A stretch of DNA of 64,000 nt, taken from Ovis canadensis (Eukaryota > Chordata > Mammalia > Artiodactyla > Bovidae). The stretch spans positions 228,370,001-228,434,000 of the forward strand of contig NC_091247.1 of the NCBI RefSeq assembly GCF_042477335.2, in the 5' to 3' direction. Position numbers and translations under genes: made by a program. A model generated the notes under the pieces. That model ran no database searches. It was not told where the DNA came from and was given only the letters and a program-made list of their open reading frames with translations. Positions 51,901 to 57,819 of this stretch are shown here, piece by piece (position 1 is the first letter of the stretch; every line of letters starts with the position of its first letter).

Positions 51901-54708
51901 ACCTCCTATCACGGGGCCCACTCACTTTTGCTCATCACCTCATTGAGGGAATCTCAGGGAAGCCGTGGTCCCCACGCCCACAAACAGCCACAGGAGAACC
52001 CCGAGCCCATCCCTCGGGGCGTGCAGGCTGGGGTGAGGAGCGTCTGCCTTCTATGGAGAGGCTGTGGGTTGGGGGCCAGAGGGCGGCCACAGGCAGGACT
52101 TCCCCAGCCCATCAACTCGCTAACGGGCTCCGGGCAACTCCAAACCTGGCGTGCTGCAGTCTGTGGGGTTGCAAAGAGTTGCATGTAATTGAGCGACTGA
52201 ACAACATCTCCACAGCAGACCCAGGGAGAGGGTCCAAGCTGGGCTGGCCTCTGTCTGCCCCTTCAGGCCTACCTTAACTGTAAGGAGCACCGGGGGCTTT
52301 TAAATCACGACTCTTATTTAACACCATGTTGCTTCAAAATGAATGAATCATATAAAACCTGCCAGTTTCTACCGCAGCAGGGGTGGGGTCGGGGGGCAGG
52401 CCCAGGCTTTGATGCCCACAGTGTGTGCGGTCCGGCAGGGAGGCGGCCAGCTGGCGGAGCCCTGGGGTAGTGAGAAGGGGCGTGGGGGCGCGGGGCCCAG
52501 GGAGCTGCCCCTGGCAGCTCAGGGTGCCTGTGAGGAGACACACAGCCTCCAGGAGGCTCACCCAGGCCCCGCCCACTCCTCTGGCCCCCATGGACTCCCC
52601 ACGCCACGCTGGTCCGGCTCACGCAAAGGGCTGGGTCCTGCAGACCCGTCCTGGGTGCCCAGCCTCTGCTCCGACATCACGCACCATGGTGCCCCCAGCC
52701 CAGGCCCTGGCCTGCGCCCCCCCACCCGGCTCCCCACCAGGACCCAGGCCTGGGGACACACGTGCCACGGGAGGCTGGGGCTCCCGGCACCCACCGCGCC
52801 AGCTCTCACCTTGCTCGCAGTTCTTGCCGCCGAAGCGGAGCGGGCACTCGCAAAGGTACGTGTTCCAGCCGCTGACACAGGTGCCCCCGTTCTGGCACCA
52901 GGTCCCATCGCAGAAGTTCCGCTGAGCAGCGCAGCCTGGAGGCGGAGCGCAGTGCGTGGGCTCAGAGCGGGACGTGGAGGAAAGAACCACTAGAGGGTGG
53001 GGGTGGGGCTCTACTCATGTCTCCCAGCACCAACCCGTGCGGCAGGGAGACGCGCCCTGTGGGGACAGTTGGAGAGGCGGCGGGCAGACCTGGGCCCCCC
53101 TGGGCCATCGGGACCTGAGACCCGAGACACCGTGGAACGTCCATGTCTGGAGGCCCGGGGCTTCGGGCCCAGCCCGCCAGCCAGCTGGGCCACCTGGGGA
53201 CCTGGGATCATGCGTTCGGGTCGGCGGCAGGCCCGCCACAGAGGTGGGACCCCAGGCCCGCGGGCGGCTGGGCCCAGGAGCTCGGTCCCCCAGGAGGTGG
53301 AGGAAGCCCTCCTCGCCCGGCCACGGCGGCCCCATGACGCCCCCACCGCACCTGCCCTGGTGCCGTTGTTGGCGATGAAGCTGGCCATGTCCACGTGCCT
53401 GCCATCAATGGACAGGTTTCGCATGCAGCCCACGAACTGCCGGTTCCGCACCGGGAAGTCCTCGGGCAGGTTGGGGACGCCCCCCAGGAGCAGCGGCCCG
53501 GTCAGGTCCAGGGACCTGTGGAGGAAACGTCAACCGCTGAGACGGTGGGCTGACGAGGGGGGCCCTGGTGTCACCGTGGCCTCAGCCGCGGGCTCACTCG
53601 TCACCCTGAGCAGCAGTAAATCCAGCAGGTGGGCAGGCCAAGGAAGCAGGCGGCCAAGAGGCCAGAACACACGCGGCAGATCCTGCTTCCGGGCCGCCCC
53701 CGGCTCTCAGGAGCTCGGTGCCTCAGTTTCCCCCTCATGTCAGGTCCTGACAAACGGTAGGTTTCGGGTGGCCGCCCCGAGTCCTGCCCGCTGGCCTGGC
53801 CTGTCCACACCGCAACAGGACACGCAGAGCCGAACAGTGGTGCCACCTGCCTCTGGTCCCTAACAACCTTGAGCGGAGGTCACGGCAAACGCGAACCCTG
53901 GCTCTGCAGGCGCACACCCGTCCCATCACTGAGCTGGGAGCGCACCCCCTGCACCACAGCTGGGGGCGGGGACCTGATGAAACAGGCATGTTTCATACCG
54001 GATGCCCCAGCAGACCAGGCTCAACTAACCGTGGGGTTCAAAGAGCTTAGTGAATATCCCACCCAAGCAATCCGAGTAGAGTCCAGCATGGACCCTTCTT
54101 GCCCTGGGACTGGAAACTTCCACGCCAGCATGTCTCTGCCCAGGGTTACGATGGGCCCTGGGGACCCTGGCATCCACATGGTGAACAGTCACTTGGATCC
54201 AACAGAGGGCTCACTGACCCAGCCCTGAATCGCAGGGACCAGCGCTTTCTGGAACAAAGCCAGGGCTTCCGTGGAGACAGGGCTGGCAAGGGCTTCTGGG
54301 CTAGGCACGCCAGCCATCAACAACCCTGGGCATGGCCTGGCCACCGCTTGGGCAGATGAGTGTAAGGGGACCTGTTCGGGGAGGCTTTGACAAATCGAGG
54401 GATGAGGGAGGAAACGCGACTTCACCCCAGATCGGGACTGCCAGGCCTCCAGGCCCAGAGTGCCCCGCGCTGCAGCCCGCCCTGCACGACCCCTCTGGTG
54501 CAGCGGTCACGGACGGGCTGCACTGCAGGGCCCGCCCCCGGGACACTCACTTCTTGGAGCCACTCTGAGTGCCCTGGGCAGCACAGCTGTAGTTCCCGAC
54601 GAAGCTGCCGAAGCGCACGGCCACGGCCGTGTCACAGTCGTCCACGGTCACCACGGCCACCTTCTCTCCGGACGGCCCGTGGGGCAGGCCCAGGCGGCCG
54701 ATGTTGGG
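9891..54708 (-). CDS. CELSR1: CELSR1 3' half: seven-pass atypical cadherin, adhesion GPCR (30 coding exons, 5' truncated)
   Basis: CELSR1 (Flamingo family, ADGRC1) is a plasma-membrane core protein of planar cell polarity. The 30 exons are 54551-54708, 53352-53515, 52810-52935, 50330-50496, 44863-45048, 43782-43895, 42801-42975, 42075-42216, 40353-40473, 38510-38693, 38077-38178, 37405-37499, 36784-36993, 35329-35512, 33763-33906, 30089-30293, 28634-28801, 26904-27030, 24947-25147, 19223-19397, 15823-15935, 15359-15438, 13698-13824, 12908-13033, 12457-12551, 12154-12257, 11879-12028, 11248-11478, 10729-10996 and 9891-9900. All junctions keep phase and total 4452 nt. Domains (local residues): LamG1 end 1-107, EGF 108-149, LamG2 150-305, EGFs 330-411, laminin-EGF 412-512, HormR 512-578, GAIN 579-900, GPS ~895-915, 7TM ~930-1185, tail to 1483. 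No frameshift or internal stop. The cadherin repeats lie outside the window. Confidence 0.97.
10729..10996 (-). CDS. CELSR1: CELSR1 exon: C-terminal cytoplasmic tail
   Basis: Encodes [55 protein letters not shown] and the end [14 protein letters not shown](E). Acceptor cccAG before GCATCC. The donor GTGAGT follows CTCCGA. Reading straight through the donor would stop at once after GSGSE, so the donor decides between an ending in SE and in SEKP. Confidence 0.93.
11248..11478 (-). CDS. CELSR1: CELSR1 exon: cytoplasmic tail (possible longer form to 11137)
   Basis: Encodes [20 protein letters not shown], then [19 protein letters not shown] and SQPPEQRK. The family continues RKG-ILKNK, so the exon should end at 11248 with donor GTGCCG, a weak match. 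A stronger donor, GTGAGC, lies 111 nt further on (exon end 11137), in the same phase and with the frame open between. The choice of 11248 rests on homology. Confidence 0.85.
11479..11878 (-). other. CELSR1: CELSR1 intron, 400 bp
   Basis: GC-rich intron between two tail exons. Open frames cross it on both strands, but it has no recognisable feature apart from its splice sites. Confidence 0.7.
11879..12028 (-). CDS. CELSR1: CELSR1 exon: acidic/serine-rich tail
   Basis: Encodes [40 protein letters not shown] and GPVHSTPK. The SD/SE repeats form many acidophilic (casein kinase 2-like) phosphorylation contexts; that they are modified is inference. Acceptor ccccAG and donor GTGAGC; phase 1 on both sides. 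Confidence 0.93.
12154..12257 (-). CDS. CELSR1: CELSR1 exon: cytoplasmic tail
   Basis: Encodes (R)[19 protein letters not shown] then [15 protein letters not shown](G). Acceptor ctccAG, donor GTACGT. One base finishes the incoming Arg codon and one base starts the outgoing Gly codon. Confidence 0.93.
12457..12551 (-). CDS. CELSR1: CELSR1 exon: cytoplasmic tail
   Basis: Encodes [20 protein letters not shown] then [11 protein letters not shown](R). The NCNNTYGE...GESTASLDS string is a CELSR-family signature following the last helix. Acceptor cgcAG, donor GTCAGG. Confidence 0.95.
12908..13033 (-). CDS. CELSR1: CELSR1 exon: end of TM7 and start of the tail
   Basis: Encodes [20 protein letters not shown] then [20 protein letters not shown]. 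The hydrophobic start completes helix 7; the basic [10 protein letters not shown] follows on the cytosolic side. 126 nt, phase 0 at both ends; donor GTAGGG. Confidence 0.96.
13698..13824 (-). CDS. CELSR1: CELSR1 exon: TM6 and TM7
   Basis: Encodes [20 protein letters not shown] (TM6, with the family-B2 TWLLG motif), then [20 protein letters not shown] (extracellular loop 3 and the first part of TM7). Acceptor ccccAG, donor GTGGGC. Confidence 0.96.
14005..14208 (+). mobile_element. BovB (RTE) LINE 3'-end fragment
   Basis: Matches the ruminant BovB tail: ccctgatgctggggaagact, gatgagatggctggatggca, ggagttggtgatggacaggg, and the end gactgagcaactgaactgaa. Only the 3' ~200 bp is present. Confidence 0.85.
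14879..14918. repeat. Short (CATCAC)n microsatellite
   Basis: About 40 bp of interrupted caccatcaccatcatcacca repeat inside the intron. Confidence 0.9.
15359..15438 (-). CDS. CELSR1: CELSR1 short exon: end of TM5 and cytoplasmic loop 3
   Basis: Found by homology; it is only 80 nt. It encodes [20 protein letters not shown] then YERKRVV. Acceptor ttctcAG after a T-rich tract, donor GTAAGT. Phase 0 in, phase 2 out, which joins VIV to VNTV and RVV to ALLRT correctly. Its AT content is higher than that of the neighbouring exons. Confidence 0.93.
15823..15935 (-). CDS. CELSR1: CELSR1 exon: extracellular loop 2 and TM5
   Basis: Encodes [20 protein letters not shown] (loop 2, with the Cys that normally pairs with the top of TM3), then [18 protein letters not shown]. 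Acceptor gtccAG, donor GTGAGT. Confidence 0.96.
16730..17395 (+). repeat. Old mammalian interspersed repeat, interrupted by Bov-A2
   Basis: Left part (16730-16850) has aatgtggccttttgtggaaa and the lead-in to gatttagggtgggccctcgg. Right part (17125-17395) has ctggcctccaggcctgcgag and ttaagcccccaagtgtgtgg before tactttgt. These are two ends of one widespread pre-ruminant repeat, with a Bov-A2 inserted between them. I do not assign the family name. Confidence 0.7.
16851..17124 (+). mobile_element. Bov-A2 dimeric SINE
   Basis: Two BovA units in tandem, each with agtg(c/t)tcttgcc(t/c) ... gacagaggagcc-like ... ggactcaactgaagcgac-like cores, joined by ttcacttttacttttcactt, and ending in (AGC)n at 17109-17124. 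This is the dimer structure of Bov-A2. Confidence 0.92.
17612..17820 (-). mobile_element. Bov-tA SINE (reverse)
   Basis: Full-length reverse copy: tcactcggtcgtgtctgact, gggattctccaggcaagcgt, ggatcttcctgacccagaga, and gagccacctgggaagcccc at the far end. Confidence 0.93.
18685..18970. repeat. (ATCC)n tetranucleotide repeat, ~285 bp
   Basis: Degenerate catccatccacccatc repeats interrupted by tgatccaaccactcatc-type blocks. On the CELSR1 strand it reads (TGGA)n. It produces the Trp/Met/Gly-rich frame on the minus strand and a His/Pro/Ser frame on the plus strand; neither is a gene. Confidence 0.95.
19223..19397 (-). CDS. CELSR1: CELSR1 exon: TM3 and TM4
   Basis: Encodes [40 protein letters not shown] and [18 protein letters not shown]. 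It carries the family-B2 helix 3 motif ([10 protein letters not shown]) and the VGWGIPAI of helix 4. Acceptor cgcAG, donor GTGAGC. Confidence 0.97.
20945..21495 (-). mobile_element. BovB LINE 3'-end fragment, ~550 bp (reverse)
   Basis: Starts with the inverted (TTCAG)n BovB tail. On the minus strand it encodes pieces of the BovB reverse-transcriptase C-terminus (e.g. [52 protein letters not shown]). 5' truncated and inactive. Confidence 0.92.
21700..21905 (-). mobile_element. Bov-tA SINE (reverse)
   Basis: Reverse copy with gtgtctgactctttgcgacc, ggattctccaggcaagaata and actgagccacctttgaccc. Preceded by a short (GT)n run. Confidence 0.92.
24947..25147 (-). CDS. CELSR1: CELSR1 exon: TM1 and TM2
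   Basis: Encodes [40 protein letters not shown] and [20 protein letters not shown], ending IAQTENP. 67 whole codons, phase 0 at both ends. Acceptor ccgcAG, donor GTGAGG. It is preceded by the GPS exon. Confidence 0.97.
25148..26903. other. CELSR1: CELSR1 intron, 1.8 kb
   Basis: No recognisable gene or full repeat. An A-rich and a T-rich stretch sit at ~25460-25480 and ~25617-25629. Confidence 0.6.
26904..27030 (-). CDS. CELSR1: CELSR1 exon: GPS region of the GAIN domain
   Basis: Encodes [20 protein letters not shown] then [20 protein letters not shown]. The GPS cysteines and the W are present (GGWSAKGC...CRC). The residues at the scissile position read H-A-A-S rather than H-L/M-T/S, so self-cleavage is not expected. 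The segment after it (LAVLMDVS) corresponds to the tethered strand. Donor GTGGGC. Confidence 0.96.
27031..28633. other. CELSR1: CELSR1 intron with possible MIR and GT-rich stretch
   Basis: 27440-27545 resembles a MIR core (ctgatccttagtctattcat, ctgcgaaatgggatgtgaag); this is weak. 28310-28450 is rich in gtgcgtgcacac-type dinucleotide steps. Nothing else recognised. Confidence 0.5.
28634..28801 (-). CDS. CELSR1: CELSR1 exon: GAIN domain
   Basis: Encodes (R)[39 protein letters not shown] and [16 protein letters not shown](T). The PVCVxWNHS string is the conserved strand just before the GPS. Acceptor ctgcAG, donor GTAAGG. Confidence 0.96.
29336..29545 (+). mobile_element. BovB LINE 3'-end fragment
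   Basis: gggaaagaccctgatgctgg, aggatgagatggttgggtgg, gagatggtgatggacagagg, and the end cacaactgagcgactgga. The minisatellite begins about 12 bp after it. Confidence 0.85.
29557..29843. repeat. 41-bp G-rich minisatellite, 7 units, trimer higher-order structure
   Basis: Exactly seven 41-bp units (287 bp) of the type ggggtcgctggcggctggcg then gcaggccggggcgaggggaca. By internal variants, units 2-3-4 and 5-6-7 are nearly identical trimers (123 bp), differing mainly at one c/a-g position. Each unit has three G4 runs spaced by 3 nt. Confidence 0.96.
30089..30293 (-). CDS. CELSR1: CELSR1 exon: GAIN domain with multibasic segment
   Basis: Encodes (E)[39 protein letters not shown] and [20 protein letters not shown], ending YDPDRRSLR. 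The low-complexity basic stretch [10 protein letters not shown] fits the furin-type R-X-K/R-R pattern. The second half ([18 protein letters not shown]) is conserved in the family. Acceptor ttgcAG, donor GTGAGG. Confidence 0.94.
31030..31262. repeat. 31-32-bp minisatellite, seven units
   Basis: Units such as aggctggttaacaaccctgg then ctagccaccctc, with about 10-20% divergence. Five are 32 bp, two are 31 bp, and there are partial units on both sides. TTAAC/CTAGCC blocks recur regularly. Confidence 0.93.
32025..32720 (-). mobile_element. BovB LINE 3' fragment, ~690 bp (reverse)
   Basis: On the minus strand it encodes part of the BovB reverse-transcriptase C-terminus ([56 protein letters not shown]). 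Left end ttgttcagtcacccagtcat. It shares variants with the 46.8-48.3 kb copy, e.g. tttcctcttcttgtctct. Confidence 0.92.
32823..33063 (+). mobile_element. Bov-A2-type dimeric SINE
   Basis: Two BovA cores (tactcttgcctggaaaatcc and gttcttgcctggagaatccc) joined by cctttcacttttcactttta. The end is accgaacaacaacaat. Confidence 0.92.
33562..33757. repeat. 39-bp minisatellite, five units, touching a CELSR1 splice donor
   Basis: Perfectly spaced 39-bp units (33591, 33630, 33669, 33708) of gtctcatccccgcctgccag then ccccc(a/g)c(g/a)ggagcccccgc, with a partial unit on the left and a truncated one (gtctcatcagc) on the right. On the CELSR1 transcript the units are G-rich and begin about five nt after the exon donor at 33762. 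Confidence 0.96.
33763..33906 (-). CDS. CELSR1: CELSR1 exon: GAIN domain
   Basis: Encodes (V)[39 protein letters not shown] and FFKPAEKR. The [11 protein letters not shown] string is family-typical. Acceptor ccccAG, donor GTAAGG. The donor is followed within about five bases by a 39-bp minisatellite. Confidence 0.95.
33907..35328. other. CELSR1: CELSR1 intron, 1.4 kb
   Basis: GC-rich unique sequence with no recognised element. Confidence 0.6.
35329..35512 (-). CDS. CELSR1: CELSR1 exon: GAIN domain
   Basis: Encodes [40 protein letters not shown] and [20 protein letters not shown](M). The acceptor is a GAGCAG tandem; I use the second AG because the family reads HED without an inserted Gln (using the first would add CAG, to 35515). 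Donor GTGAGG. The last ~28 bases and the donor are duplicated in the neighbouring intron at 36266-36335. Confidence 0.94.
35513..36783. other. CELSR1: CELSR1 intron carrying the exon-end duplicate
   Basis: Apart from 36266-36335, no recognised element. 36415-36500 has a weak MIR-like feel (gggcctcagattccttaact). Confidence 0.6.
36266..36335 (-). repeat. Duplicate of the 3' end of the CELSR1 exon at 35329-35512, with donor
   Basis: 70 bp aligning to 35287-35356 without gaps, with five mismatches (~93%). It covers about 28 bp of exon end (PYVIITANM versus PFVIVTANM), the GTGAGG donor, and ~40 bp of intron. It lies in the intron upstream (in gene direction) of the parent exon. Confidence 0.93.
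36784..36993 (-). CDS. CELSR1: CELSR1 exon: helical part of GAIN
   Basis: Exactly 70 codons: [60 protein letters not shown], then [10 protein letters not shown]. Contains N-glycosylation sequons NET and NAT. Acceptor ctcAG, donor GTAGGA. Confidence 0.96.
37405..37499 (-). CDS. CELSR1: CELSR1 exon: second half of the HormR domain
   Basis: Encodes (G)[19 protein letters not shown] and [13 protein letters not shown] is the classic end of the hormone-receptor motif. Acceptor ccctAG, donor GTAGGC; it joins GSV|GNAVRHC in phase. Confidence 0.96.
38077..38178 (-). CDS. CELSR1: CELSR1 exon: first half of the HormR domain
   Basis: Encodes (V)[19 protein letters not shown] and [14 protein letters not shown](G). 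The [10 protein letters not shown] and VPCPKG strings are family-typical. Acceptor ccccAG, donor GTAAGT. Confidence 0.96.
38510..38693 (-). CDS. CELSR1: CELSR1 exon: laminin-type EGF domain
   Basis: Encodes [40 protein letters not shown] and [20 protein letters not shown](E). The cysteine pattern CDC...CDxxxGQCxCKPGVxGRQCNRC is a laminin-EGF module. Acceptor ccgcAG, donor GTCTGT, a weak match to consensus but supported by phase. Confidence 0.95.
38694..40352. other. CELSR1: CELSR1 intron, 1.7 kb
   Basis: Contains an A-run at 39384-39401 and a CHR-type SINE (39975-40095). The rest is unassigned. Confidence 0.6.
39975..40095 (-). mobile_element. CHR-type tRNA-derived SINE (reverse)
   Basis: gacctcggttccccgaccag, gtctgcactgaaaggctgag and cttaaccactgcactgccag are hallmarks of the cetartiodactyl CHR SINE family in reverse orientation. 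Older than the Bov elements. Confidence 0.75.
40353..40473 (-). CDS. CELSR1: CELSR1 exon: laminin-EGF start
   Basis: Encodes [20 protein letters not shown] then [20 protein letters not shown]. Contains a sequon NKT. Acceptor aacAG, donor GTGAGG; phase 2 in (ENR|IDLP), phase 0 out. Confidence 0.96.
40474..42074. other. CELSR1: CELSR1 intron with Bov-tA
   Basis: Bov-tA at 41691-41909. Otherwise unique sequence without recognised content. Confidence 0.65.
41691..41909 (-). mobile_element. Bov-tA SINE (reverse)
   Basis: gcttagtcgtgtctgactct, gggattctccaggcaagaat, ggatcttcccgatccaggga and gctgagccacctggggaggc. Confidence 0.93.
42075..42216 (-). CDS. CELSR1: CELSR1 exon: EGF-like domain
   Basis: Encodes (G)[39 protein letters not shown] and YGQYCEN. 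Six EGF cysteines can be placed. Acceptor ccgcAG, donor GTGAGC. Confidence 0.95.
42801..42975 (-). CDS. CELSR1: CELSR1 exon: end of LamG2 region and EGF-like domain
   Basis: Encodes [40 protein letters not shown] and [28 protein letters not shown] fits the EGF Asp/Asn beta-hydroxylation consensus (C-x-D/N-x4-F/Y-x-C). Acceptor cgcAG, donor GTGGGC. Confidence 0.96.
43782..43895 (-). CDS. CELSR1: CELSR1 exon: laminin-G2
   Basis: 38 codons: [20 protein letters not shown] then [28 protein letters not shown] is the typical LamG end with its cysteine. Acceptor cacAG, donor GTACCC. Confidence 0.96.
44863..45048 (-). CDS. CELSR1: CELSR1 exon: laminin-G2
   Basis: 62 codons: [63 protein letters not shown]-x-DGEWHHL is the core LamG motif. 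Acceptor ctgcAG, donor GTGAGT. Confidence 0.97.
45238..45562 (-). mobile_element. Bov-tA SINE with internal partial tandem duplication, flanked by TSD
   Basis: A reverse Bov-tA whose head half occurs twice (45300-45430 and 45430-45550; both contain cttctccag(g/t)ggatcttccca and ctgca(t/c)tgcaggcggattct). Flanks tcttctacggt (45238-45248) and tcttctatggt (45552-45562) form an 11-bp target duplication with one mismatch. Confidence 0.9.
46340..46770 (+). repeat. L1-like LINE fragments
   Basis: gtaaatcaactacacttcca resembles an L1 3' tail. Then agctagcatagcgatattaa, aggagacaaagtagattcta and gcacctaataacatgg resemble the L1 ORF2 region. Frames are broken. Confidence 0.65.
46790..48255 (+). mobile_element. 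BovB (RTE) LINE, 5'-truncated ~1.46 kb, decayed
   Basis: The longest BovB copy here. Plus-strand pieces such as [59 protein letters not shown] and [20 protein letters not shown] match BovB reverse transcriptase and its C-terminus. They are separated by stops and frameshifts, so no active enzyme is encoded. End: actgggcaactgaacaacga. Confidence 0.93.
48590..48825 (-). mobile_element. Bov-tA SINE (reverse) with perfect 15-bp TSD
   Basis: gcagttacgctggga occurs at 48590-48604 and again at 48811-48825, directly flanking a full reverse Bov-tA (gctcagtcgtgtccgactct ... gagccaccagggaagccc). The intact TSD marks a relatively young insertion. Confidence 0.96.
50330..50496 (-). CDS. CELSR1: CELSR1 exon: start of laminin-G2
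   Basis: Encodes (V)[39 protein letters not shown] and [36 protein letters not shown] is typical of the second LamG domain in CELSR proteins. Acceptor ccacAG, donor GTGAGC. Confidence 0.97.
50497..52809. other. CELSR1: CELSR1 intron, 2.3 kb
   Basis: A ~60-bp BovB/BovA 3' tail remnant at about 52148-52207 (ggcgtgctgcagtctgtggg, attgagcgactgaacaac). The rest is not recognised. Confidence 0.65.
52810..52935 (-). CDS. CELSR1: CELSR1 exon: EGF-like domain between LamG1 and LamG2
   Basis: Encodes (G)[19 protein letters not shown] then [23 protein letters not shown] canonical EGF module with CQNGGTC. The hydroxylation position reads C-V-S rather than C-x-D/N, so that modification is not expected in this domain. 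Acceptor tccAG, donor GTGAGA. Confidence 0.96.
52936..53351. other. CELSR1: CELSR1 intron, 416 bp
   Basis: GC-rich unique sequence. Long shadow frames cross it. No recognised element. Confidence 0.7.
53352..53515 (-). CDS. CELSR1: CELSR1 exon: end of laminin-G1
   Basis: Encodes [40 protein letters not shown] and [26 protein letters not shown] is a standard LamG C-terminal motif with a sequon. Acceptor cacAG, donor GTGCGG. Confidence 0.97.
53516..54550. other. CELSR1: CELSR1 intron, 1.0 kb
   Basis: 53690-53735 is weakly MIR-like (ggtgcctcagtttccccctc). Nothing else recognised. Confidence 0.6.
54551..54708 (-). CDS. CELSR1: CELSR1 exon: laminin-G1 (most 5' exon in window)
   Basis: Encodes [40 protein letters not shown] and [13 protein letters not shown]. 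Phase 0 at the acceptor (ccccAG). Donor GTGAGT after AAGAA. The preceding exon, expected to end in a YYNK-like string, is not found in 54709-64000. Confidence 0.96.
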
Positions 54709-54839
54709 CTGGGGGACGAGAAAGCCGTCAGCGTGACCTCCCGCCAGTGGCCCCCGCCAGTTCCCCAGCCACGGCACCCGCCTCCCAACCAGCCTGGTCT
54801 TAAATTAGTCTCCAAACCAGCTGTCATGGGTGAACGGGA

Positions 54840-55220
54840 AGCCCCCAAACTTATGTCCCTCCCAGAACCCCAGAATGTGGCCTTGTTTGGAAACTGGCAT
54901 CTGGCAGACGTAACTGGTTGGGCTGAGGGCATGCTGCAGCAGGACGGACCCTCACCCAGGTGACTGGTGTCCTTACAAGGAAGACACACACACAGCCACC
55001 AGGGAGACGCCATGTGGCGATGGAGGCAGAGGCGGGTGACGCTGCCACAGCAAGGGAGCCAGTACTCCAGACCCTGACGGAGACAAAAAGGACCGCCCGT
55101 GCCCTGCAGCCCTTGGGGAGGCCCTGCGCACAGCTGGCCCCAGACACCGGTCTCCAGGACCGGGGAGAAGGCCGGTCTGCTGTCAGCCCCCTAGTTTGTG
55201 TTTCGTTCCCGCAGCCGATA
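54840..55220 (+). repeat. Old mammalian interspersed repeat, same family as 16730-17395
   Basis: Shares hallmarks with the split copy at 16.7-17.4 kb: cagaatgtggccttgtttgg, tggtgtccttacaaggaaga and gagacgccatgtggcgatgg. The family name is not assigned. Confidence 0.65.
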
Positions 55221-57599
55221 CCAGAGCCCCGGGGCCCCTCCTTCTGAATATCCGTGTGAGTCTACGCTGTGGCCGGACCGTGTCCACGCACCTCCTGCCT
55301 GGTTCCTGGGGTGCAGGTTGCATAGTCAGCGCTCCCCCACCTGGCGGGGTACCCCTCATCTGGGCCAGGAAGATGGCAACTCCAGGTGCTCACCCCTCGA
55401 GGGCTCATGCCCTTCCTGGCCCAGGGATGACCCTCCAGCCCCTTTTGCTGGCCCGAGGTCAGCCACCCTCTGTGTCCCAGATCAGCAGCTCCCTGCCTTC
55501 CCTGGCGTCCCCATGGTTCTCACACACTCAGTCTCCCTGCCCAGGGCTGCTTAGGAGCATCCCCTAGGACCGGTGACGCAGGGGGCAGCCTGCCCACTTC
55601 TGGAAGGAGCAGGTTCCCCAATCGGGGAGGCTGGGGTTCACATCCAAGGACTGACTCCCTCTCCCTGGGCAGTCCGCTCATCCTGGGCGTTCCTCACCAG
55701 TCCCCGGCCGGCCGGCCCTCGAGGACACCCAGCACACCCACCCAGACGGCCCTCAGACTCCTAGTGGGAGACACAGCACCATTCACGCCACCCACGCCAT
55801 ACAGCACGGGGCACTGTTCCGGAAATGCAGAGGGCCGGCTCGGGCTGGGCCAGACGCCTGAGCCCCTTCCCCATCTGCACAGCCTGGACAAGCGCTGCCT
55901 CCTGAGGGGGCGTGTGGGCTAACCCAGAGGGCCACCACGCTTCACCATCTGCACGCAACACGCACCCCGACCCAGAACATTTGCTCCCAGTCCCCGCAGG
56001 GACCATCCATCAGCCCCAAGAGCAAGGGCTCAGGGCCTCCACGTGATAGGTCTGGGGTCCGGTCGAGTTAATAATGATGAAATACAATGCTTCTTTATAA
56101 CATTGGAAATGGGGAGTTGTAAAAACATAGAGAATTTAATTAAATCATCTTCAATGTCTTTTAATGGGGAAATAACAACTACACAGTTCATTCCAAACCT
56201 TCGGTTTTTCTTTTTCCAAACCTTCAGTCTGTAAATAGGACAAAAAAAGTCTCCTTTGATTGAGAATGCTAGGCCGAAAGGCAGGACGTGGAGTTTTTGG
56301 TAACAGGAGCTCAGCCAGGCAGCCACGCTGTGTGACTCCAGGAGGCCTCATTCACCCTGGCGTTACCCTCTGGAATTGTGCAGTGTACAGCCTACACCAC
56401 GGTATGTGGCAACCCCAGCCAAACTGCCCACTTCCTCCCTGGCCGACCATCTGACCTGGACAAGGCCGTCACTACACCTCAGTTTCTCTGTCTACAAGAC
56501 GAAGGTTTAATGTTAGAATACCCATCCTCTCTGTGCGACAGGGGCTTTCGGGAGACATCACCATAAGACGCTGGAGTCTCCCTCGAACGCTTCTCAGGTC
56601 AAGCCAGAGGAAGACTCACCCTGCCCCCTGATGTCCCAGCTCACGCATAATCCTCTCCAGTTTCTTTTGCGTCAGTTGATGAGATCACAAGGTCGGCTAA
56701 GCTATTCCCTTAAAGATTTCACCTTTGGTTAAGCCACAGTTAGATAAGCATAAAAAATAACCTGTTTTCTCTCTCTGTAATAGCAGCCCCCTTTAGAGAA
56801 CACGTCCAGGTGCCTATTACGAGATGCTTAAATATTAGGTGCGATCCTGGGGAAAGAACCGTCCTCCAGCTGTGCAAGCCCCGTATTATCTTGACAACTT
56901 GCAATTTACATTTTTGGGGATGGGTGTGAGCCTTCCAGAGGAAGGCCATAAACAGCATTTATCCTTGGGAGGCGCTAATGAAACGAAGCTGCTGTTTACA
57001 CAACTGCGGTTGTTGTAAACTGCTGCTGACAATCAACAGCTCAGAGCCACGGGCTTCAAACGGAAACGATGAGGAAAACGGAAAGACGGAAAAAAAAAAA
57101 ATCAGCATTTGTATTTACAGCAGCACTTACGGACGTGAGAAAGGTTTCACTGGTAAGACAGATTTCAGAGTCTGGCGTTACTTCACTGAAGCAGCAAGGG
57201 GGGAAACAAACACGGATCGGCATCTGCTTCTTGATTCCTGCTCCCAGATCCACCAGCCCCTGGGCCCAAAGAGACGGCCCTTCGGAGCACAGAACTGAGC
57301 ACCCTCAGGGTAAGACCTGCGAGTACCAGCAGGAGAGACACACAGGGAGGTTTCGGGGAGGGGCCACGACATCCCAGGGCCAGCGTCCGACTCCGCGGCG
57401 CGGCGTGCTACTCCTGATCCAGCAGAACGCTGGGCCGGCCAGCCTCACGCCCAGGCCAACTATCCACGTGTGGTCAGGATCGCCAGGAGAACAGGAAGGG
57501 AGCTGGGGGAAGGCTGTGGGTAACAGGAACCAAAGCTGCAGGGACTTAGGGCACATGGACAGGGTCCTCAAAGAGTGCAACACAGCTACCCCATGACCG

Positions 57600-57806
57600 G
57601 GGTTCCCTGAAGGCTCGGTGGCAAAGAACCCGCCGCAAGGCATGAGATGCAGGAGATGCGGGCTTGATCCCTGCGTTGGGAAGATGCCCTGGAGGAGGGC
57701 GTGGCAACCCACTCCAGTATTCTTGCGTGGAGAATCCCATGGACAGAGGAGCCTGGCGGGCTGCAGTCTGTGGGTTTGCAGAGTCAGGCACGACTGAGTA
57801 CTGAGC
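57600..57806 (+). mobile_element. Bov-tA SINE (forward)
   Basis: ggttccctgaaggctcggtg, acccactccagtattcttgc, gaatcccatggacagaggag and tcaggcacgactgagtactg. Confidence 0.92.
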
Positions 57807-57819
57807 ATGAGCCCCACGT

